Positions 55,166 through 61,982 of a stretch of DNA of 64,000 nucleotides are shown in pieces. The notes below the pieces were generated by a model, which was not told where the DNA came from, ran no database searches, and was given only the letters and a program-made list of their open reading frames with translations. The position numbers and the translations under genes are program-made. Source of the DNA: Bifidobacterium biavatii DSM 23969. Lineage in GTDB: Bacteria; Actinomycetota; Actinomycetes; Actinomycetales; Bifidobacteriaceae. Location of the stretch: positions 1 to 64,000 of the forward strand of contig NZ_JGYN01000030.1 of assembly GCF_000741165.1 (NCBI RefSeq), written 5' to 3'. The first letter of the stretch is position 1. Each line of letters begins with the position of its first letter.

Positions 55166-56497
55166 ATGCCGAATGTATGGATAGACGATCTCTGGTTGAA
55201 AACCGACCATGGAACCCCGCCCACGCCCGAGGCGAAACGTGCGCTGGCGAACGCGCACGACCCGTTCAAGGCGAAAGTGGACGAGCGTTGGAGAACCACG
55301 CGATACGGAAACGGCAAACGTTGGCGGTGCCGCTGGTACGTGACGTCCGACGGCGAACGCCGGCAGCGGTCCAAATCGTTCGCCAAATGGGCTGATGCGG
55401 AGGCGTTCCGCACGTCGCTCGAAGACGATATCCGTCAGGACAAGTACGTGGATCCACGCGCGTCGCTGCGACTGTTCCGCAACGTGGCCGAACAGTGGCT
55501 ACGATCGAAGAACAATCTGACCGACGGCGTGCGCGCAAAATACGAGTGCGAGCTGCGGTTCTACGTGAATCCGAAATGGGGCGACGTATCGTTGCGTTCG
55601 ATCGACGAGGACGCGGTGGCGCAGTGGATCGCCGATCTTGCCGCGGGCAGCTATCCGACCGGAGGACCGGCCGGTCGCGCAGTGAAACCGCTCTCCCCCA
55701 GATCGATCAAAAGCATCGTCAAGGTCGTGTTCGCGGGCGTGTTCGATTATGCGATCGCGCAACGGTATCTGCTGCGCAATCCGGCACGCGACGCGTCCGT
55801 GCCGCGGCCGCAGCATCAGGACCTCGTGTATCTGGACATCGGTCAGATCGAACAGCTCGCCGCCGCGGCGGAACGCGTCGGTCGTCCGGTCGACGCGCTG
55901 ATCGTGCGATTCCAGAGTTACGTCGGCACGCGCATCAACGAAACGTTCGCATTGCAGGTGAACGATCTGGACTTGCAGACCGGGCACGCGCGCATACGGC
56001 GAACGTGGAAGAACAGCGCGAAACGACAACAGATCGGGCCGCCGAAGTCCGGACGGCCGCGAACGGTTGCGATTCCGAAGTTTCTGATTCCGGCACTGGC
56101 CGAGCTGGTCGAGGGCCAGTCGGGCACGGCGTTCGTGTTTCGCGGCGCGCGCGGAGCGCACATCAACGACCACAACTGGAGGCGGAGAATCTGGCGGCCG
56201 GCCGTGAAACAGGCGGATCTGCAGGATATGCCGCATCTGACGCCACACACGCTGCGGCATTCGTACGCGGCGATCGCGATCCGCGCCGGCGCGGACATCA
56301 AGGCATTGCAGCAGCAGATGGGGCACGCGTCCGCCAGTCTGACGCTCGACGTGTACGGGTTCATGTTCGACAACCGTTTGCAGGAAGTCGCCAATGCCGT
56401 CGACAGCGAACGCGCGTCGGCGCTGCAAAGCAGCGCGAATTCCAGTACAATTATGTGCGTTGATGATTCTACGGCGAATCTCGACGAGCAAGTATGA
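55166..56497 (+). CDS. Tyrosine-type site-specific integrase
   Basis: Phage/integrative-element recombinase, 443 residues. The N-terminal part (about 30-100) is an arm-type DNA-binding region (WRCRWYVTSDGERRQRSKSF), then a SAM-like core-binding domain (about 105-220). The catalytic domain has YVGTRINETFAL (first Arg), TPHTLRHSYAAIAI (His-x2-Arg), MGHASASLTLDVYG (Gly-His and the nucleophile Tyr). The ATG at 55166 follows AAGGAGGG, an ideal site. Its TGA overlaps an ATG (ATGA at 56494-56497) at the head of the next gene. No excisionase, phage genes or tRNA attachment site are visible nearby. Confidence 0.93.
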   Translation: MPNVWIDDLWLKTDHGTPPTPEAKRALANAHDPFKAKVDERWRTTRYGNGKRWRCRWYVTSDGERRQRSKSFAKWADAEAFRTSLEDDIRQDKYVDPRASLRLFRNVAEQWLRSKNNLTDGVRAKYECELRFYVNPKWGDVSLRSIDEDAVAQWIADLAAGSYPTGGPAGRAVKPLSPRSIKSIVKVVFAGVFDYAIAQRYLLRNPARDASVPRPQHQDLVYLDIGQIEQLAAAAERVGRPVDALIVRFQSYVGTRINETFALQVNDLDLQTGHARIRRTWKNSAKRQQIGPPKSGRPRTVAIPKFLIPALAELVEGQSGTAFVFRGARGAHINDHNWRRRIWRPAVKQADLQDMPHLTPHTLRHSYAAIAIRAGADIKALQQQMGHASASLTLDVYGFMFDNRLQEVANAVDSERASALQSSANSSTIMCVDDSTANLDEQV

Positions 56498-56508
56498 AGA
56501 AGGTTGAT

Positions 56509-57468
56509 ATGAATAAATTATCGGAGAAAATTCGCAAGTATTGTGCCATAGGCATTACCACGGCAATGCTGTCGGCAGGCATTGCCGTCACGACTCCTTC
56601 AACCGCGTTTGCGGCAAGTCAGGGCGCGCAGGAAATGTACCGTCTGTACAACCCCAATTCCGGTGAGCATTTCTATACGGCTTCAGAAAAAGAACGAGAT
56701 AATCTGGATTATCAAGGCTGGCGCTATGAGGGCATCGGATGGATCGCGCCGATCAAATCCAATACGCCCGTGTACCGTCTGTACAATGCAAACGCAGGCG
56801 ATCATCATTACACGATGAACGCCGGCGAGCGCGACAGCTTGGTGCGTTCCGGCTGGCGATACGAAGGCATCGGCTGGTATTCCGACGATTCGAAGTCCGT
56901 ACCGCTGTACCGCCAGTACAATCCGCACGCGCGAGCCGGTGCACACAATTACACCACGTCGGCTTCCGAACGTGATTCGCTGATTCGCTCGGGCTGGCGA
57001 AACGAAAGCGTGGGCTGGTATGGTTTGCGCGCCACCACGTCGCAGATCAATGCCTTGAAAAAGGCAAAAAGCTATCTATCGTTTTCTGCTTTCTCCTACA
57101 AGGAGCTGATCGGGCAGCTTGAATACAACAAATTCTCGACGGCGGATGCAACATGGGCCGTCGACAGGTGCGGTGCCAACTGGAACGAACAGGCTGTAAA
57201 GAAGGCGAAATCTTATCTCAGTTTCAGTGCCTTCTCGTATAACGAGCTTGTGGAACAACTTGAATACAACAAGTTCACTCACGAACAAGCCGTATACGGC
57301 GTCAATCAGACTAAAACAAACTGGAATGAGCAGGCCGTAAAGAAAGCCCAATCATATCTTAAATACATGTCCTTCTCCCGCGATGAATTGATTGAACAAC
57401 TTGAATACAACCAGTTCACGCACGAGCAGGCAGTATACGGCGTCGATCATTCCGGAGCAAATTGGTAG
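56509..57468 (+). CDS. Secreted DUF5648/Ltp-repeat protein
   Basis: Secreted protein of 319 residues. Signal peptide about 1-36 ending in STAFAA-SQ, with no lipobox. Three DUF5648-like repeats (43-79, 88-123, 132-171) share YRLYNPNSGEHFYT and GWRYEGIGW. Three Ltp-type repeats of about 47 residues follow (181-225, 226-272, 273-319), each with KKAKSYLSFSAFS, ELIxQLEYNKF and the closing NWNEQA. The Ltp domain is known from a streptococcal phage lipoprotein that blocks DNA entry by superinfecting phage. The gene is coupled to the integrase gene. I prefer ATG 56509 (AAGAAGG upstream) over ATG 56494. Base composition is visibly lower in GC than its neighbours, a sign of transfer. Confidence 0.85.
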   Translation: MNKLSEKIRKYCAIGITTAMLSAGIAVTTPSTAFAASQGAQEMYRLYNPNSGEHFYTASEKERDNLDYQGWRYEGIGWIAPIKSNTPVYRLYNANAGDHHYTMNAGERDSLVRSGWRYEGIGWYSDDSKSVPLYRQYNPHARAGAHNYTTSASERDSLIRSGWRNESVGWYGLRATTSQINALKKAKSYLSFSAFSYKELIGQLEYNKFSTADATWAVDRCGANWNEQAVKKAKSYLSFSAFSYNELVEQLEYNKFTHEQAVYGVNQTKTNWNEQAVKKAQSYLKYMSFSRDELIEQLEYNQFTHEQAVYGVDHSGANW

Positions 57469-57504
57469 ACGCTCCAATACTGATCTTGCCGCAATATACT
57501 AGTT

Positions 57505-57560
57505 AAATATCTGGGGTTATTCATTCTCGATATCGGGAATGAATAACCCCAGATATTTTT
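57505..57560 (+). terminator. Strong terminator after the Ltp-repeat gene
   Basis: AAATATCTGGGGTTATTCAT (57505-57524) and its complement form a stem of more than 20 base pairs followed by TTTTT. Its AT content again differs from the surrounding chromosome. Confidence 0.9.
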
Positions 57561-57682
57561 CATACATGAACTTACACCTTGTTCTAACTCCCGCAAGCAA
57601 CCAATAGATACTCTCCCCTCCCCACTGTGATTACTCCACCGAGGTCCATCCTCCCACCCGACAGCTCATCTTGAATCCGCGG

Positions 57683-57745
57683 TCGTGTCTGGTCGTGTCT
57701 CGAGCCACGATTCGCTTGATTCCTGCAATCGTTGAGACCTTATCC
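57683..57745 (+). promoter_or_regulatory. Direct repeat and promoter of the first surface-protein gene
   Basis: TCGTGTCT occurs twice, 10 bases apart (57683-57690, 57693-57700), one helical turn. TTGATT (57716-57721), 18 bases and TTATCC (57740-57745) form a weak promoter. The -10 region TTATCCGCCAACGGTTTGC is nearly identical in the second surface gene, and the distance from repeat to -10 is 57 bases here and 58 there. An activator site is the simplest reading. Confidence 0.5.
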
Positions 57746-57810
57746 GCCAACGGTTTGCATCATGCACTGCTCCTGGTTGTCTTCTAGCCCTAAAAGAAAG
57801 GTTCCTGAAG

Positions 57811-59916
57811 ATGACAGGAAATGCTAAGGTTTGGCGCGCGCCGCTCGCTGGCCTCGCTTCCGTCGCGATGATCGCGACCATGGGCGTGACCGCGTTCACG
57901 GCTTCCGCTGCCACGACTACTCCGAAGGTCACGTTCGTGGCTGCGAACGGCACGAAGACGGTCCAAGAAGGTACCGAGGTCAAGCCTGAGTGGCTGAATC
58001 CGAGCAAGACGGAAGATTCCGCTGTTACCGCAACTGGTTGGTACACTGCTGCTGGCATTGGTAACGGTACCAAGGTGAAGCCGGGCACGAAGGTCTCCTC
58101 TGACGTGACCTACTACGAGCACTACAGTGCTGACGTGTGGAACGTCTCGTTCACTGGTGAGGGCCTCGATGGTGTCGAGGAATACAAGAACGATGGCAAC
58201 CCGTTTGAGACTGAGGTTGCTAAGGGCGATAAGCTTGCTGCTTGGCAGGTTCCGACCGATCACCAGGGCGATAGCAAGCTGGTTGACGGCTGGATCGCGA
58301 CCGACGAGACCAAGACCATCAATCCTTCCGAGGGTGATCTTGCCGATTACGCTCGTCTGAACGAGAACAACATTGTGTTCAAGTCCAAGGTCGAGGCTGC
58401 TTGGACCGTCACGTTCGACCGTACTGATTTCAAGGGCGAGCGTTGGAACCAGGCTGATGCCGATGCTCCTGCTGCTATTGATGTGAAGAAGGGTGCGAAG
58501 TTCTCCGATTACGGTACCGTTCCGGAGTTCGTCAACGCTACCGGCGATCGTATGGTTGCTTCTTGGAAGGCTACTGCTTCCGATAAGACCGCGTTCGATC
58601 CGTCTGCTGCGGTGAACGCTTCCGTGGTGCTGCACCCGGCTTCTTCCTCCAAGTTCTACACGGTCACCCTGCATTATGCGGATGCCGCTGGTGCTGACGA
58701 GACTGTCAAGTCAGTCAAGGTTGTTGAGGGTACCACGCTGGCTGCCCCGACTGCTCCGACCCGTTCTGCTACTTCCAACTTCGAGTTCTCGTTTGGCGGT
58801 TGGTACACCAGCCAGTCCTACGCGGATGCTGCGAAGTACAACTTCGCTTCTCAGGTGACTGCCACCTATCCGAAGGATCTGTATGCGAAGTGGAACATTT
58901 CCAAGGTGAAGGTTTCCTTCTACCCGGGTTACGGCGAGAACAAGCCGACTGAGAAGTGGTTCGCTAACAACGACCAGTTCACCGTGCCGGAAGTCCCCGC
59001 TCGCGAGGGCTTCATCAGCAACGGTTACGTGAACAAGACCACCGGTGAGTCTGCTTCTAACGGCGAGGGCTACCTCGTTCGCATCAGTGGCCAGACCAAG
59101 TTCGGCTTCGACGCCAAGGACAACGACGCGGATACTCTGCTGCACTACGTGACCTCTGATGGTGACAACAACGTGAACAAGACCAACCGCCTGTACGCTT
59201 CCTATCAGGTGGATTGGGATGCCTACGAGGATCACCTCGCTTACGTTGAGGGCAAGGTTGACGTCAAGTCGAACAACGGCTGGTTCACTGCTGATTCCTA
59301 CAAGACGTATGTGAACGCGTACAAGACCCAGTACCTGCCGGCCAAGACCAAGGCCACCGAGAACGGCATCAACAAGGCTGAGTACGAGACCCTCCTCAAG
59401 CAGCTCAACGCCCTGCAGTCCAAGCTGGTCGAGGTTGCTGACACCACCCTGTTCCGCGTGTACAACCCGAACAACGGTGACCACTACTTCACCGATAACT
59501 ACGCGGAGCAGTCTGCTCTCGTTCGCATCGGTTGGAAGGCTGAAGGCGCCCCGTACAAGGTTGTCTCCAAGCGTGAGCGTACGGTCGTCATCAACCCCGG
59601 CACTCCCAAGGCTGACACTGATACTGTCAATGCCAACTTCGGTACTCCGGTTTGGAGCGCTTACAACCCGAACACTGGTGAGCACCTGCTGGTCTTCGAG
59701 GCTGAGGCTAACGCTCTGGTTAACGCTGGTTGGGTCAAGGAAGCCATCAAGTTCTACACCGTTAAGGGTGGTACTGAGAAGGTTCTTCGTGTGTACAACC
59801 CGAACACGAATGGTCCGGCCCACCTGTACACCAAGGCTTCCGAGGCTCGTGGCCTCGCCAAGCTCGGCTGGAAGATTGATAACAACGCCAAGCCGGTGTT
59901 CAACCTCAGCAAGTGA
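57811..59916 (+). CDS. Secreted surface protein with InlB-type, helical and DUF5648-like domains
   Basis: Secreted protein of 701 residues. Signal peptide 1-33 (ALA-like end TASA-A). Repeated beta domains of about 90 residues follow, including an InlB/Flg_new-type repeat (about 285-362: FGGWYTSQSY...LYAKWN). Next are a helical FIVAR-like segment (about 476-543, with YKTQYLPAKTKA and LLKQLNALQSKL) and three DUF5648-like repeats (547-584, 613-650, 658-693; VYNPNNGDHYF). There is no LPXTG anchor; wall binding may use the C-terminal repeats. Codons end in T or C far more than in neighbouring genes (GCT, GGT, GTT), as in very highly expressed genes. AAAGAAAGG precedes the ATG. A paralogue starts at 61983. 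Confidence 0.85.
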   Translation: MTGNAKVWRAPLAGLASVAMIATMGVTAFTASAATTTPKVTFVAANGTKTVQEGTEVKPEWLNPSKTEDSAVTATGWYTAAGIGNGTKVKPGTKVSSDVTYYEHYSADVWNVSFTGEGLDGVEEYKNDGNPFETEVAKGDKLAAWQVPTDHQGDSKLVDGWIATDETKTINPSEGDLADYARLNENNIVFKSKVEAAWTVTFDRTDFKGERWNQADADAPAAIDVKKGAKFSDYGTVPEFVNATGDRMVASWKATASDKTAFDPSAAVNASVVLHPASSSKFYTVTLHYADAAGADETVKSVKVVEGTTLAAPTAPTRSATSNFEFSFGGWYTSQSYADAAKYNFASQVTATYPKDLYAKWNISKVKVSFYPGYGENKPTEKWFANNDQFTVPEVPAREGFISNGYVNKTTGESASNGEGYLVRISGQTKFGFDAKDNDADTLLHYVTSDGDNNVNKTNRLYASYQVDWDAYEDHLAYVEGKVDVKSNNGWFTADSYKTYVNAYKTQYLPAKTKATENGINKAEYETLLKQLNALQSKLVEVADTTLFRVYNPNNGDHYFTDNYAEQSALVRIGWKAEGAPYKVVSKRERTVVINPGTPKADTDTVNANFGTPVWSAYNPNTGEHLLVFEAEANALVNAGWVKEAIKFYTVKGGTEKVLRVYNPNTNGPAHLYTKASEARGLAKLGWKIDNNAKPVFNLSK

Positions 59917-59950
59917 GCAATCGCCCACTAACCTAAAAGGCTGAATAGTT

Positions 59951-59983
59951 AAAGGCTCCCGTCCACTATGGGCGGGAGCCTTT
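59951..59983 (+). terminator. Terminator of the first surface-protein gene
   Basis: AAAGGCTCCCG and CGGGAGCCTTT with a short loop, followed by TTTTTGATTATTG. Confidence 0.9.
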
Positions 59984-60133
59984 TTGATTATTGTTGGTTC
60001 TGTTTTCCGTGTCGGAAGCTTTTGCCGTCGGTCTGGATGGGGTGGGGCTGACGTCTACTATGAGCGTGACTTTGACGGCGAATGCGAGATGAGGGATTTT
60101 TCGGCATGGGACGGTACGCGAATCATGGTTGGG

Positions 60134-61495
60134 TTAACCTTCCACGTGCTGTCCGTCGACGGCGCGGAGATATCGCGTATTGCGGCCCGAACCGTGTTTT
60201 TCGATGAGCCCTTCCGCGAGCAGGCTGCGCAATAGTTTGCCCGCGCCCGCGCGTGTCAATCCGGTTTCCTGTTCCACCTCGCTACGGGCTGTGCCTTCGG
60301 GGCGTCCAGCGAGTCGTAGGGCGGTTCTCCGGTTGAGAACGGGCGTCGATGCTTCGGCTGAAGCGGATGACAATGGCGTGGTGTTCTCTCGGGCCAACGG
60401 ACGAGCTTGAGGATTGTGCGAGGGGAGCACGAGCTTGAACGCGTTGTCGCTGATCTCGAACGTTGGTTGGGTGGGACCATCGTGGTAGTCGTCAAGGATT
60501 TTGGGAATGCCGGTCCCGTACGCCTCGACCCAACGTAGCCGGTACAGGACGGCCGCGAGCCGGGGATTGCGCTGCAGCGAAGTGCCGAGCATCATGTCAC
60601 CCTTGGTCATGCCCCGTGGCAGACCGCCGAAGTTCACGAATTCCATGCGATCATCGAACACGCTCACCAAAGCCGGCCCCGAGAACGAATAATCCCGATG
60701 CACCACCATGTTCAGCAATGCCTCACGCACCACGGCCGGATGGTAATCGCGTTCGTCATGCCGCTGCAACGATCCGTCGAACGTGGAACGCGTCGAGTTG
60801 AACCGGCCAATGTATTCGGCCACGCCGCGGAACTGCGCGAACAACGATCCGGAAAACTCCTGCCTGCTGGCGAACGTGAGCTTGTCCGTCCCCTCGAACA
60901 CGGCCGCTTTGACCGACGTTGTGCACTGGTCCGACAGTAGCCATGCCAGATTTGTGTACAAGCCGTCCCCATTCAGCAGTCCCAAAGTCCTCCGCTCCCG
61001 CGAACCGAACGGAACATCCGCCTCCCCGAACACACGGGACGCCTCCCCGAACGTGAGATCCTGATCGACGCACGCGGCCTCCTCGAAGGAAAAACGCGGC
61101 ACGCCCCGCAGCATCTCCAGAATGGCCGGCTCGGTCGCCGGGATCGACCCAGCCCCCAAACGCACATACACGCCAGCGGGACGCGGCCCCTTGTCCCGCA
61201 GATAATACGGACGATCCACGCCTGGCCTCACCTCCACCAGCACGATCATCTTTCCGCCACACTCCTCCGGGCGAATGTCCACGAAACGCGCCAGATCGGG
61301 GCTAATCCCATTGCTGATCGACTGCATCGCACGAAGCATGCACCCGTCAACGTCCGCCACGCCCATCACCGAACCATCGTCGTCCACGCCGATCTCGATC
61401 AGCCCGCCACCGGAATTCGCGAACGCCACCACGGTCTTCTTCGCACTGTCATTCCAATCCAGCTTGAACTCCAAATGCTGTCCCTCACGAGTCAA
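60134..61495 (-). CDS. AlbA_2/Schlafen-like DNA-binding protein with GHKL ATPase-like domain
   Basis: Putative transcriptional regulator or ATP-dependent DNA-binding protein, 453 residues. N-terminal AlbA_2 domain (about 1-115): EGQHLEFKLDW, VAFANSGGGLIEIGVDDDG, VLVEVRPGVDRPYYLRDKG and VYVRLGAGSIPA. The middle is the HATPase_c_4-type region: HPAVVREALLNMVVHRDYS, VFDDRMEFVNFGGLPRGM, NPRLAAVLYRLRWVEAYGTGI. The C-terminal 75 residues form a winged helix (RTALRLAGRPEGTARSEVEQETGL...GLIEKHGSGRNTRYL). The TTG at 61495 has GGAGG nine bases upstream; GTG 61519 is crowded. It is often found in accessory islands; here it sits, inverted, between two paralogous surface genes. Confidence 0.85.
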   Translation of the reverse strand: MTREGQHLEFKLDWNDSAKKTVVAFANSGGGLIEIGVDDDGSVMGVADVDGCMLRAMQSISNGISPDLARFVDIRPEECGGKMIVLVEVRPGVDRPYYLRDKGPRPAGVYVRLGAGSIPATEPAILEMLRGVPRFSFEEAACVDQDLTFGEASRVFGEADVPFGSRERRTLGLLNGDGLYTNLAWLLSDQCTTSVKAAVFEGTDKLTFASRQEFSGSLFAQFRGVAEYIGRFNSTRSTFDGSLQRHDERDYHPAVVREALLNMVVHRDYSFSGPALVSVFDDRMEFVNFGGLPRGMTKGDMMLGTSLQRNPRLAAVLYRLRWVEAYGTGIPKILDDYHDGPTQPTFEISDNAFKLVLPSHNPQARPLARENTTPLSSASAEASTPVLNRRTALRLAGRPEGTARSEVEQETGLTRAGAGKLLRSLLAEGLIEKHGSGRNTRYLRAVDGQHVEG

Positions 61496-61528
61496 CCGCC
61501 CACGCCTCCGTACTTCCACCCTTATGCC

Positions 61529-61567
61529 ACTTTTCTGCTACCAACACATAAAAAGTAGCAGAAAAGT
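61529..61567. promoter_or_regulatory. Operator-like inverted repeat upstream of the AlbA_2 gene
   Basis: ACTTTTCTGCTAC (61529-61541) is exactly complementary to GTAGCAGAAAAGT (61555-61567), and AGCAGAAAA recurs once more near 61580. It lies 34 bases upstream of the start of the gene, as an autoregulatory site would. Confidence 0.55.
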
Positions 61568-61853
61568 AGTACATGAGAAGCAGAAAACAGCGCGGACGAA
61601 AGAAACCACCGCCGCAACATATCACCGGAACCCATCCGAGCGCCAATCCCAGTGCGGCAAGCCTCACAACCCGCGCACAGGGATATTGCGAACATTGTCA
61701 GTCCGGTTTCCTCGAATCATCAACGCATCCGGGACGTGAATCGGGACCATGCCTCGCATTCCTTATCTATCCCGAGGACGGTATAAGCGAGGAATGTCGT
61801 TGGACCCGTGCCGCCAGACGGAACCACCATTCCTTCTCTCCCAGGAGCCGCAA

Positions 61854-61917
61854 TCGTGTCCATTCGTGTCCAGAACCATGGTCCGATCGATTTTCTCGAG
61901 TGCGAAAACTCTTATCC
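61854..61917 (+). promoter_or_regulatory. Direct repeat and -10 box of the second surface-protein gene
   Basis: TCGTGTCC occurs twice, 10 bases apart (61854-61861, 61864-61871). TTATCC at 61912-61917 lies in CTTATCCGTCAACGGTTTGC, which matches the first surface gene at 19 of 20 positions. The intervening sequence is not conserved, which makes the shared repeat more convincing. Confidence 0.5.
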
Positions 61918-61982
61918 GTCAACGGTTTGCGCCGTTTTGTGTTACCGGTTGTCTTCTAGCCCTAAAAGAAAGGTTCCTGAAG

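Larger units (their letters stand above)
57469..57810. other. Leader region of the first surface-protein gene
   Basis: It holds the terminator of the previous gene (57505-57560), the TCGTGTC direct repeat (57683-57700), a putative promoter (57716-57745) and a 36-base leader that is identical to that of the second surface gene. Confidence 0.6.
61496..61982. other. Divergent gap before the second surface-protein gene
   Basis: It contains an AT-rich inverted repeat at the promoter of the AlbA_2 gene (61529-61567), about 250 bases without recognisable features, and the control region of the surface gene (61854-61982). Confidence 0.55.
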
